Origin: Spirochaetaceae bacterium
Lineage (GTDB): Bacteria; Spirochaetota; Spirochaetia; Treponematales; Breznakiellaceae
Assembly: GCA_031257995.1 (NCBI GenBank)
Contig: JAIRNN010000042.1
Span: 1-15,663 of the forward strand
Direction: 5' to 3'
Length of the DNA stretch: 15,663 nt
Part shown: positions 5,701 through 13,732 of the stretch, piece after piece
Numbering within the stretch: position 1 is the first letter of the stretch
Layout: every line of letters begins with the position of its first letter
Translations under genes and position numbers: made by a program
The notes under the pieces: generated by a model
Told to the model about the DNA's origin: nothing
The model's input: only the letters and a program-made list of their open reading frames with translations
Databases searched by the model: none

Positions 5701-6066
5701 ATGCGACAAGTACGTTCTTTTGTGTCGGATATCTGGTATGAGGTCAGTACCACGATTAACAACAACGAGCCTGTGTTTTTAGACCAGAAGGTGAGGTATC
5801 TGTTTGAACAGGTTCTCCTTGAGACGGAGATGCGTTTTGATTTCGATCTGCGTGATCTGGTGGTTGAGCGTGGCCGGGTCACGTTTTGTATCAAATCGGC
5901 GGACGGGAGTCAATTGCCCTTGATAATAAAGTGGCTCAAGCAGACTTTTGCGGCGCGGTTCAACGCGCAATCCAAACGAAGAGGGCATCTCTGGGCGGGT
6001 CGGGCGAAAATCAGACTTGTCTCTTCCCCGCCGGCTGAATGTCCGCAAGTTCCCGAACGCCGTTGA
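5701..6066 (+). CDS. RAYT/IS200-like (REP-associated transposase type) protein, apparently C-terminally truncated
   Basis: 121 residues, starting at ATG 5701 with GGGGAGG 8 bases upstream. The segments VRSFVSDIWYEVSTTINNNE, TFCIKSADGSQLPLIIKWLK, QTFAARFN and GHLWAGR follow the layout of the short RAYT-like family (N-V-W-Y-E-I...N-N-R-E..., Y-I-K-P-A-D-G-x-x-L-P-x-I-M-x-W-x-K-Q-T-F-A-x-R-F-N..., G-H-I-W-G-D-R). The usual HUH (His-x-His) site is not visible: FCIKSADG stands where H-x-H would be, so transposase activity is doubtful. Homology seems to end at about residue 102 (6006). The last 19 residues are antisense to the malQ 3' end, so the C-terminus appears replaced. It sits directly behind the pepF fragment and probably arrived by insertion into that gene. 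Confidence 0.65.
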   Translation: MRQVRSFVSDIWYEVSTTINNNEPVFLDQKVRYLFEQVLLETEMRFDFDLRDLVVERGRVTFCIKSADGSQLPLIIKWLKQTFAARFNAQSKRRGHLWAGRAKIRLVSSPPAECPQVPERR

Positions 6067-7990
6067 TGAACTCGTCGTCTGTGGCAAGAGAGGCTATGTT
6101 CGCGGGGAGGCGCCACGTCCAGTTGAACGCGCTGTACGTGCCGGGAATGTTGATGCGTTCCGTCGACGGGTCGCGGGCATACCAGCGGGACGAAAGGTGC
6201 AGGAGATCCTGTATCTGGAAGACGCGGAAGCGGGAGGCGGCCCCGGCGATCTTGCGTAACACGGCACGAGCGGTTCCGGGGTTGTAGACGCGATGGAGGG
6301 AGGGCGCGCCGATGAATGCGGCAAAGGCGTTCTGGTCGGCTTCCGTATCCCACCATTCGCGGAGGGTGGAGCTGTCGTGGACGGCGGGCGTACAGACGGA
6401 CAACTCAGGGTAATCTTCAAGCGGGATGTAGGGCTGGCCCTCTTGTTCCCATTTTCGGGTCCAGCGGACAACGCGGAGGCCGAGGATGTTCAGTGCGGCA
6501 AGCGTTTTCGGCACACAATCGGGCACCGCGCCCAAATCTTCCGCACAGGGAAGCATCTTGGTCGAGCCGGTAAGCGTCTGAAGCAGTTTCCGGCCCTCTT
6601 CTTCCCAGAGCCGTTGCGAACGTTTGTCCTTTTCCCGCAACAACGCCTCAAGCCCGGCCTTTTCGTCCTCCGACAACGAGGCCCAAGCGCGGGTTTCGCG
6701 GCATTTCCAAGTGGGAAAAAACTCACCCCTGTGGTATTCGAGGAATAACCGGTCAGCCCAAGCGCGGGCGAGGTAATCACGGGCGCGGCTTGAAAGGTTT
6801 AACGCGGCAATGTCCCTTTCGCCGTGTATCTTGTCCTTGAAGAGCCACAACTCTTCGCCGCCAATCCGGTCAAGCGCCGTGGCGAAGACTCGTTCCGCCT
6901 CGTTCCGCGAACCGCCAACAGCGTCCCAAACCTCGCCCGTCCTGATATGGGGCCGGGAAAGCCAGCGGATCCGGCCCTCATCAAAGCCGAGTTTGGTCAA
7001 ATCGGCGGTCTCTATCGGAATAAATGGGATAAAGCGGCCCAGTTTCGCGCCCAAATCAGCACAGCTCGATGCCCAAATCCTGAAAAAACCCAAAACATGG
7101 TCGATACGGTAGGCGTTATAGTACTTCGAGGCCGTTTCGAGCCGTTTTTTCCACCACACATAGCCATCTTTTTCCTGATTTTCCCAGTTGTAGGTGGGAA
7201 AACCCCAGTTTTGCCCGTCCGGTGAATACATATCAGGCGGCGCGCCTGCCGAAAGATCCCGGTTAAAGATCTCAGGATGTTCCCATACGTCGGCAGAATC
7301 CTCGTTCATAAGAATCGGAATGTCGCCCTCAAGCAGAATCCCCGCATCCGCTACCGCCTTCGCCGCCTCCGCAAACTGCCCGCAGGCGATCACCTGTAGC
7401 CACACCCAGAAAAGATGATCCGCCCGGAGCGCGGGATCCACCCATATCTTCTCGATACCGCCGCCGTCAAGAGCCGCCTCTTTCCAATCCTTCCAGCATT
7501 TCTGCCCGTTCGCGTCCTTGAGCCTCCGGTAGACCGCGTAACCCTTTATCCAGCCGTTACACTCAATCCACTTGCCCAACGTCCCCTGCGGAGCCGCCGA
7601 TTGCGTGATCGCCTCCTCGTTCGCGTCAAAAATCGCGCGAAGCAGCCCAATCTTCGCCTCTGTGATCTCGTAGTAGTCGAACCGTTTGTATTTCTCAAAA
7701 TGTTTTCCCAGCCCGTCGATTTCCGCCCGAAACCCCGCAGCTTCAGGAATTGCGCCAATCTTGATGTAGAGCGGATTCAGCGCAAACGCGGAAATCGAAC
7801 TGTACGGGGAACTCTCGTAGCCTGTGTCGTTGACCGGCAACAACTGAATCAGCGTCACCCCCGCCCGCGCGCACAACCCGGCAAACTCAGCAAGGTCGGG
7901 GTATTCGCCGACCCCGATACTGTCTTTTCCCCGCAGCGCGCCCAGCGGAACCGCCGCCCCGACACGCCTCTTTGTAAAATCAATACTCAT
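6011..7990 (-). CDS. malQ: 4-alpha-glucanotransferase, GH77, DPE2-like type
   Basis: 659 residues. MalQ transfers alpha-1,4-glucan chains between maltodextrins in the cytoplasm. The catalytic residues are visible: nucleophile D297 in YRIDHVLGFFR, acid/base E484 in PCAEDLGAVP, and D539 in VHDSSTLREWW. The N-terminal VGAAVPLGALRGKDSIGVGEYPD and the SSPYSSISAFALNPLYI block are typical. The distance from nucleophile to acid/base is 187 residues, against about 47 in the ordinary ~500-residue MalQ. The distance from acid/base to the last Asp (55) is normal. A segment of about 140 residues is therefore inserted, as in plant DPE2. The CBM20 modules of DPE2 are absent. The start ATG 7990 is where the family begins, but AGGA lies only 2 bases before it. 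Confidence 0.9.
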   Translation of the reverse strand: MSIDFTKRRVGAAVPLGALRGKDSIGVGEYPDLAEFAGLCARAGVTLIQLLPVNDTGYESSPYSSISAFALNPLYIKIGAIPEAAGFRAEIDGLGKHFEKYKRFDYYEITEAKIGLLRAIFDANEEAITQSAAPQGTLGKWIECNGWIKGYAVYRRLKDANGQKCWKDWKEAALDGGGIEKIWVDPALRADHLFWVWLQVIACGQFAEAAKAVADAGILLEGDIPILMNEDSADVWEHPEIFNRDLSAGAPPDMYSPDGQNWGFPTYNWENQEKDGYVWWKKRLETASKYYNAYRIDHVLGFFRIWASSCADLGAKLGRFIPFIPIETADLTKLGFDEGRIRWLSRPHIRTGEVWDAVGGSRNEAERVFATALDRIGGEELWLFKDKIHGERDIAALNLSSRARDYLARAWADRLFLEYHRGEFFPTWKCRETRAWASLSEDEKAGLEALLREKDKRSQRLWEEEGRKLLQTLTGSTKMLPCAEDLGAVPDCVPKTLAALNILGLRVVRWTRKWEQEGQPYIPLEDYPELSVCTPAVHDSSTLREWWDTEADQNAFAAFIGAPSLHRVYNPGTARAVLRKIAGAASRFRVFQIQDLLHLSSRWYARDPSTERINIPGTYSAFNWTWRLPANIASLATDDEFINGVRELADIQPAGKRQV

Positions 7991-8000
7991 TTCCTACTAT

Positions 8001-8027
8001 AGTATACCCAGTTTTCCACGCCGTCAA
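8001..8027 (-). promoter_or_regulatory. Candidate malQ promoter, very close to the ATG
   Basis: Read on the minus strand: TTGACG (8027-8022), a 15-base spacer, and TATACT (8006-8001). Only 10 bases separate the -10 box from ATG 7990, so the transcript would have a leader of about 3-4 bases. Confidence 0.5.
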
Positions 8028-8210
8028 CCAATATTTTTTGGAACACACGGTTTTTGCTTAGGTTGTCTTATGGGAACGAGTAGGGGGACTTCTCCATTCA
8101 TATATCGTATTTTTGTCGAATTCAGAAAATTTTTTGGGAAATCAGAGAAAATTTGAAGAAAAACAGCCTCCGATTAAAGCAAAATGGCGACTCAATCGCA
8201 TATATAAGGT

Positions 8211-11200
8211 ATGGAGCAGTATCGGACTTTGAATTATGGTTTTATCGGACGGCCTGTCGCGGCCCTGTGCGTTTGTGCGGCGTTGCTCTGTGTTGGAGTG
8301 ATCGTCATCTTTGAACGGGGGCGGACGGGGCCGGGGATGTCGGGGCAGGATTTCTACGCGGTTTCGCTGAAACATTACGGCATGGACGCGCGGGAAATGG
8401 AGCGGAGCGTGACGATTCCGCTGGAGGACGCGCTCTACGCGCTGCCGGGCGTGAAGCAGGTTACCAGTGTTTCGGATAACGCCCAGTCGCGGGTGTCCGT
8501 CTTGTTTGAGGCGGGGAAGCGGGGAGATCGGGAGGGGCGTTACGAGGCGGTGAGCGATGCGGCCCAGCGGGTCTACGAGACGCTGCCTGAGTCGGCGCAG
8601 AGGCCGGAGATTCTTTCCCATGACGACAACCGTGCCCCGGTGTGGACTGCCGCCGTTACCGGGGATACTTCGATATACGGTGCGAACACGACAAGCAAGT
8701 CTGACGGGGCACCGAATATGACGATGGATAAGTCGCGCCTCGCGGCCTTTCTGGAACGGACGGTAAAGGGAGAGCTTGAGGCGATTGAAGGGGTCGCCGA
8801 GGCGCGGATCGCCGGGGCCGCCCTGCCTGAGGTGTTGATTGCGCTTGACAACGAGCTTTGCGCCCGGATGGGGCTGTCTGTCCAGACGGTTGCCGCTGTG
8901 TTGGCCCGGAACGACGCGCTGATCCCGGCGGGCGTTCTGGAGAGCGGCGGGACGGAAATCAACGTGCTTGTTGACGGCAGGTACCGTGACATTGACGAAC
9001 TGGGCGGCGCGTTCATTCCGCTGCCGGAAGGCGGCTATACCCGACTGCGGAACATTGCCGTTGTCACCGAGCGGGAACGGCAACCGGATATTCTTTCACG
9101 GCTGAACGGCGAACAGACGGTGATGCTGATCGTGACGGCATCCCCGGATGCGGACTTAGGCCGGCTGTCGCACAGTCTTGCGCGGAAGATAGAGCGTTAC
9201 GGGGAGCTGTCGTTTGAGATACTCGCCGACCGGGGGAAAGAAGAGATCAAGGCGCTTCACTCTGTCATCGTGGCGGCGTTGGGCGGCTCTCTGATGGTGG
9301 CCCTCTTGTCGGTCTTGATGACGGCGGGTTCAGGCGGTATCCGTCAGGCGGCGGCGTGCGCGCTTACCGTGCCGTTCATCTCCGTACTATCCTTCGCCCT
9401 GCTCTCGTTGTTCCAGCCGCCGGGTAAATCGACATTGATCGGCCTTACCGCCGGACTCGGCGTTGCGGTGGACGCGGCGATTCTCGTCAGCGAAAAGTTA
9501 AGCGGCGTACTGTCCAAAGCCGCCAAATCGGGTAAGGCCGGCAAGTCGGACACGGCGCGTTTCCCTGCTGCGAAAAAACAACTGCGTTCTCTTATCCCGC
9601 CCCTGACCGCCGGTTCGGCAACAACCATCGCCGCATTGTTGCCCTTTGCGTTCATGAAAAATACCGCGATCAAAATGAACGCCGAAATGCAAACGATCGC
9701 CCTTTCAATCGGCGTGATAACCGTGGTTTCGTTTTTTACCGCTCTCATCCTGTTGCCGCCGTTATTCATGGGCGGTTCCCAGTCTCGATTTCCGTCTCGG
9801 TGCTCCGTGCAAACCGGCCGTGCCGGAAAGAAAAAAGCTATCACGCTTCCCCTTCTTGGCAATATCTCTCGTCGTGCTATCAGGTTCTTTTCCCGTATCG
9901 TCCACACTTCCGTGGGAAAACCGGGCTTCGTGATCGCGTTGTCGGCGGCCGTCACCGCCGCCGCGCTGGTTGTCGTTGTCATGAACGATCCCGATACCCG
10001 GATGCCGTTCTCCGAAGATTCGCTCTACGCGCAGGTTGAATTTGACGGCGGCCTCCTGAAAGAGGAAGCCGACCGGAGACTGGCCGTGTTCGCCCAAGCC
10101 CTGCGGCAAAACGACGGGGTGAAACATGTGGAAACCGGCGCGAAAACCGGCACGGGAAACGTGTATATCTTGTTCGACCCCAAGAAGATCGCGCCTGAAA
10201 AGATACGGGAAATCGCGCGAAGTACCGACATCCCCGGCGGCTTTGTCTATATCGACGAGTTAACCGGCAGCGAGCGGAGCTGGCGGATCAGCGTCTCCGG
10301 CGACGATGACGCGCAATGCCGCCTCATCGCGCGAAACATCGCCGAAATATGTGCCGGGATTCCGCTTGTCGAGGAAACGGTTCTGCACTTCAAGAACGGC
10401 GGCCCACGTCTGGCGCTGAAACCGGACCGGGAACGGCTCGCCGCCGCAGGACTCTCTTTCGTGTCACTCGGCGACATGGAACGCCGTGCCGTACACGCCC
10501 CGGTCGCCTACAAACGGTTGAACAACGCGGAAGAAAACGGCATCCGGGGGGAAACCGATGTGCGGATCCAGGCCGGGCGCGGCAAAACCGCAGACGGAAC
10601 CCCGGAAAAAGCCGATGTGGAAAACATCACCCTCATAACCGGCGCCGGGGTCGCCGTTTCAGCCGCCTCGCTTGTAACGGCCCGGACCGAGGAGGAAGTC
10701 TCCGTTATCCGGCGCGAGGACCGGCGGCGGACCGCCTCGCTTTCCGTGAGAACAAAAGCGGTCGGCGCGCGCAAGGCCCGCTCCCTCATCATGCCCAGCC
10801 TCGGAGGTCTCGTCCTGCCGCAAAACTACACGATTACCTTTGACCGGGAGGCAATCGAGGCGGAAGAGGCGCTCGGCAAAAGCGTCTTCTCCATCATCCT
10901 CGCCCTCCTCTTTTGCTACATCGTCATCGCAATGGCAAACGAAAGTTTTTTTCTCCCGCTCATCGCCCTCGCCGCCGTGCCGCCCTCCCTGGCGCTGCCC
11001 GTCCTCGTCCTTTCCGCCGCCGGGTTCAAGATGAACGCCGCGCTCATCTGCGCTTTTATCGCCGTTACAGGCATCACCGTCAACGCCTCGACCCTGACCG
11101 TGGACGCTCTGCGCGGACGATGCGGCGCCTTTCCCGCCGTCTACCGCGCGCTCCGGGGCCGTCTGAACGCGCTCCTTGCCACCGGCGGCACCACCATCGC

Positions 11201-11396
11201 CGCCGCCCTGCCTTTCGTTTTCCTGCCGGAAACCGCCAACCTTATGATCAAGACCCTCGCCCTCGTCTCCGCACTCGGTGTCGCCGGAAGCTGCCTCGCG
11301 TCAATTACGCTCATCCCCGCATTGACCGTTTGCCGCCGCCTACCAAGAAGAGACAGGAGGGGAAAGTCTCCCACTGTCAACAAGTTAAACAAATAA
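8211..11396 (+). CDS. RND-superfamily efflux permease (AcrB/MdtB-like, divergent)
   Basis: 1061 residues, the full length for an RND pump. An N-terminal transmembrane helix (11-33) is followed by a large periplasmic loop with a porter-domain motif (MERSVTIPLEDALYALPGVK). A block of helices lies at about 350-530, then a second half repeats the plan, with helix 7 near 575-600, a second porter domain, and helices from about 895. RND pumps exchange protons for drugs or metabolites. In helix 4 the usual VDD pair reads GVAVDAAILVSE: D421 is kept and the second Asp is Ala. In helix 10 the proton-relay Lys of AcrB aligns with N958 (TGITVNASTLTVD). Coupling may therefore differ from AcrB. The last residues (RRGKSPT...) are encoded by a repeat-like tail. 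No adaptor or outer-membrane gene adjoins. TATATAAGGT directly precedes the ATG. Confidence 0.87.
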   Translation: MEQYRTLNYGFIGRPVAALCVCAALLCVGVIVIFERGRTGPGMSGQDFYAVSLKHYGMDAREMERSVTIPLEDALYALPGVKQVTSVSDNAQSRVSVLFEAGKRGDREGRYEAVSDAAQRVYETLPESAQRPEILSHDDNRAPVWTAAVTGDTSIYGANTTSKSDGAPNMTMDKSRLAAFLERTVKGELEAIEGVAEARIAGAALPEVLIALDNELCARMGLSVQTVAAVLARNDALIPAGVLESGGTEINVLVDGRYRDIDELGGAFIPLPEGGYTRLRNIAVVTERERQPDILSRLNGEQTVMLIVTASPDADLGRLSHSLARKIERYGELSFEILADRGKEEIKALHSVIVAALGGSLMVALLSVLMTAGSGGIRQAAACALTVPFISVLSFALLSLFQPPGKSTLIGLTAGLGVAVDAAILVSEKLSGVLSKAAKSGKAGKSDTARFPAAKKQLRSLIPPLTAGSATTIAALLPFAFMKNTAIKMNAEMQTIALSIGVITVVSFFTALILLPPLFMGGSQSRFPSRCSVQTGRAGKKKAITLPLLGNISRRAIRFFSRIVHTSVGKPGFVIALSAAVTAAALVVVVMNDPDTRMPFSEDSLYAQVEFDGGLLKEEADRRLAVFAQALRQNDGVKHVETGAKTGTGNVYILFDPKKIAPEKIREIARSTDIPGGFVYIDELTGSERSWRISVSGDDDAQCRLIARNIAEICAGIPLVEETVLHFKNGGPRLALKPDRERLAAAGLSFVSLGDMERRAVHAPVAYKRLNNAEENGIRGETDVRIQAGRGKTADGTPEKADVENITLITGAGVAVSAASLVTARTEEEVSVIRREDRRRTASLSVRTKAVGARKARSLIMPSLGGLVLPQNYTITFDREAIEAEEALGKSVFSIILALLFCYIVIAMANESFFLPLIALAAVPPSLALPVLVLSAAGFKMNAALICAFIAVTGITVNASTLTVDALRGRCGAFPAVYRALRGRLNALLATGGTTIAAALPFVFLPETANLMIKTLALVSALGVAGSCLASITLIPALTVCRRLPRRDRRGKSPTVNKLNK
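11352..11378 (-). repeat. Partial copy of the terminal hairpin of the mosaic repeat
   Basis: GACAG...CTGTC encloses, on the minus strand, GGGAGACTTTCCCC, which is close to the GGGGGAGACTTCCCCC end of R1-R3. It lies inside the last codons of the RND permease gene, 16 bases before its stop codon (11394-11396). Confidence 0.5.
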
Positions 11397-11407
11397 AAAA
11401 TAAAAAG

Positions 11408-11500
11408 GTCCACAGATTGCGCCGTTACGGATTAGCGGCATTCGCTACGAAAAATCCGCGTTCATCCATTCAACCTGTGTTAATCTTCGGTCAACCGTGG
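11408..11500. repeat. Degenerate 'CCGCGTTCATCCATTCAACC' intergenic repeat, copy C
   Basis: GGTCCACAGATTGCG, AATCCGCGTTCATCC and CCTGTGTTAATCTTCGG match the vocabulary of copies A and B (GGTCCACAGATTACA in copy B). It lies between the RND permease and the molybdoenzyme. Confidence 0.55.
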
Positions 11501-11524
11501 CGGGAACCTTTTTGTTCTTTTCGG

Positions 11525-11530
11525 TATAAT
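11525..11530 (+). promoter_or_regulatory. Perfect -10 box 6 bases before the molybdoenzyme ATG
   Basis: TATAAT (11525-11530) is followed by GGGGTT and ATG 11537. No good -35 is seen at 16-18 bases. If used, transcription would begin at or beside the A of the ATG, giving a leaderless mRNA. There is no Shine-Dalgarno at normal distance. Confidence 0.45.
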
Positions 11531-11536
11531 GGGGTT

Positions 11537-13663
11537 ATGTTCGTCAATTCGGCTGGGCGGTTCAACTGCGGGGGGCGGTGCAGTTTCCGCGCCGTCATGG
11601 AAGAGGGAAAACCCGTCCGCCTCGTGTTCAATGCGGAAAAGACCCCCTGTGTGAAACATTGTCCGCGCCATGCCGGGTATCTGAGCACGTTTTTGTCGGA
11701 AGAGCGGCTGCGTTACCCGATGAAGCGGACGGGGAAACGCGGCGAGGGCGCTTTTGCCCGCATATCTTGGGACGAGGCGGTCGGCATCATCACGGAAAAC
11801 TGGCGGGTGGTCAAACGGCAGTACGGCCCCGCATCCCGCTACGTCAACTATTCGTCCGGGGTCAGCGCGTTGGCCCGCCCCGACTACTTCGCAAAACGGC
11901 TCCTCGCGCTGGACGGCGGGTTTCTCGACAAGTACAACAGTTATTCGACCGCCTGTACCGCCTTCGTCACGCCTTACATCTACGGCACGACGCTCTCAGG
12001 TTCAAGCTCCGTGTTCCTCCTCAAATCGAAACTCATCATCCTTTGGGGCCACAACCCCGCCGAAACGATCTTCGGCGCGTATTTAATGGAAAACTTGATA
12101 CACGCAAAGAAGGCCGGCATCCCTATCATCGTCCTTGACCCGCGCCGCAACATGACGGCGGACAAACTCAACGCCCGCTGGGTCCCGCTCAGGCCCGGAA
12201 CGGACGGCGCGCTCGCCTGCGCGATGACCTGCGAGATCATTATGGGCCAAAAAGAGGACCGCCCTTTTCTCGATACCTTTTGCGAGGGCTTTGACAAATA
12301 CGAAGACTACCTCACCGGCAAAACGGACGGCGTTCCCAAGTCGGCGGAATGGGCGGCGGCGATTACCGGCATTCCGGTGGATACCATCCGGGGCCTCGCC
12401 AGGGAATACGCGGACGCGAAGCCCGCCGCGATCCTCTCAGGCTGGGGGCCGCAGCGGACGAGCAACGGGGAACAGGGGGTACGCGCCATCGCCGCGCTTT
12501 GTTGCGTGGCGGGGAATGTCGGGAAAGAGGGCGGCGGGGCGGGCGGGGTTGGCTATGTCAAAGGCCGTTTCCAGCCCGCGCTGCGTTATCCGCCGAATCC
12601 CGTCACGGAGGCGATTCCCTCGTTCACATGGACGGACGAGGTTGACCGGGGCACCATCAAGATGATCCTCAACCTCGGCGGGAACACGCTCCTCAACCAA
12701 CATTCCGACATTAACAAGACCGCCGCGATCCTTCGCGACGAGTCAAAATGCGCCTTCATCGTGGTGTCCGACCTCTTTATGACCGGAAGCGCCCGTTTCG
12801 CCGACATTCTCCTTCCCGCGACCTCGTTTCTTGAGACCGCGAACATCACGATGCCCTGGGAAGAGGGCGATTACCTTCTTCATACCAACAAGATTGTCGA
12901 GCCGGTGGGGGAAAGCCGTTTCGAGTACGACTGGCTGTGCGAGGCGGCGCGTAAGTTGGGTCTTTTCGAGGCGTTTACCGAGGGAAAAACGTCCGTTGAC
13001 GACTGGCTGCGAAGCGCCTACGATGAATTGCGTACCGTTGAGCAAGAGTTGCCGCCCTACGGGAAGTTTCGGGCGGAGGGCGGCTATTTCTACAAGCAAA
13101 AGACGGCGTACACGGCGTTCAAGAAGCAGATCGAGGACTTTGCCCACAACCCGTTCCCCACGCCGTCCGGGAAAATCGAGATCTACTCGAAACGCCTCGC
13201 GGACAGGGCGATCCCCGGCATTCCCGCGATTCCCGCCTACACGGAGGGCTTTGAAACCATCCACGACCCGCTGATAAAACGTTACCCCTTCCAACTCATC
13301 GGCTGGCACACGAGGCGGCGCTGCCATTCGATCCACGACAACAACCCTCGTCTGGAAAAACTCGACCCGCAATGCTGCGTGATAAACTCCGAGGATGCCG
13401 CGAGTTACGGCGTGCGGGACGGCGGCATCATCGAAGTGTTTAACGGCCGGGGGCGGATACGGATCAAGGCGCGGGTGACGGACGGCATCATGCGCGGCGT
13501 TCTCGCCATCGCACAGGGGGCGTGGTGGCAACCGGACGAGGAGGGCGCCGACCTCCGGGGCAACATCAACACGCTCACCACTCTCCGTCCCACCCCGTTA
13601 GCCCAGGGCAACCCCCAGCACTCCAATCTGGCGGCGGTCATATTAGTTACCAACCCGAAATAA
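11537..13663 (+). CDS. Molybdopterin-dependent oxidoreductase, DmsA/DMSO-reductase family catalytic subunit
   Basis: 708 residues. The family uses bis-MGD molybdenum to reduce S- or N-oxides and related substrates. Visible features include RLRYPMKRTGKRGEG and FARISWDEA, YSTACTAFVTPYIYG (Ser of YSTA aligns with the Mo-ligand Ser of DmsA), LWGHNPAET, LDPRRNMTAD, RPGTDGAL, AILSGWGPQRTSNGEQ, and the C-terminal cofactor domain (SEDAASYGVRDGGIIEVFNG, QGNPQHSNLA). The N-terminal FeS site is odd. DmsA has C-x3-C-x3-C...C. Here the first position is Gly7, followed by C11, C15 and C42, with an extra Cys at 38. The protein starts only ten residues before the Cys site and has no twin-arginine signal, so it is predicted cytoplasmic. 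No DmsB or DmsC partner adjoins. The substrate is unknown. The frame is open further upstream but only through the repeat and the RND antisense frame. Confidence 0.88.
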   Translation: MFVNSAGRFNCGGRCSFRAVMEEGKPVRLVFNAEKTPCVKHCPRHAGYLSTFLSEERLRYPMKRTGKRGEGAFARISWDEAVGIITENWRVVKRQYGPASRYVNYSSGVSALARPDYFAKRLLALDGGFLDKYNSYSTACTAFVTPYIYGTTLSGSSSVFLLKSKLIILWGHNPAETIFGAYLMENLIHAKKAGIPIIVLDPRRNMTADKLNARWVPLRPGTDGALACAMTCEIIMGQKEDRPFLDTFCEGFDKYEDYLTGKTDGVPKSAEWAAAITGIPVDTIRGLAREYADAKPAAILSGWGPQRTSNGEQGVRAIAALCCVAGNVGKEGGGAGGVGYVKGRFQPALRYPPNPVTEAIPSFTWTDEVDRGTIKMILNLGGNTLLNQHSDINKTAAILRDESKCAFIVVSDLFMTGSARFADILLPATSFLETANITMPWEEGDYLLHTNKIVEPVGESRFEYDWLCEAARKLGLFEAFTEGKTSVDDWLRSAYDELRTVEQELPPYGKFRAEGGYFYKQKTAYTAFKKQIEDFAHNPFPTPSGKIEIYSKRLADRAIPGIPAIPAYTEGFETIHDPLIKRYPFQLIGWHTRRRCHSIHDNNPRLEKLDPQCCVINSEDAASYGVRDGGIIEVFNGRGRIRIKARVTDGIMRGVLAIAQGAWWQPDEEGADLRGNINTLTTLRPTPLAQGNPQHSNLAAVILVTNPK

Positions 13664-13679
13664 TTTTACGCAAGTAAAT

Positions 13680-13708
13680 TTGCCTTTGGCGTGTCTTTTG
13701 ATTATATT
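13680..13708 (+). promoter_or_regulatory. Sigma-70 promoter for the VanZ-like gene
   Basis: TTGCCT (13680-13685), a 17-base spacer, and TATATT (13703-13708). The predicted start is near 13715, leaving a short leader that contains the GGAGG ribosome binding site at 13724-13728. Confidence 0.6.
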
Positions 13709-13732
13709 TATATAGGTCAAAAAGGAGGCTGT

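Noticed and set aside
8142..9083. Long minus-strand open frame (313 codons) opposite the RND permease gene
   Set aside because: Rich in Arg, Pro and His, no family pattern, and fully antisense to a well-supported RND gene. It is a GC-bias shadow.
10913..11536. Upstream extension of the molybdoenzyme frame
   Set aside because: It runs through the RND gene in another frame and then the repeat at 11408-11500, and reads as Arg-rich nonsense. The family begins at 11537.
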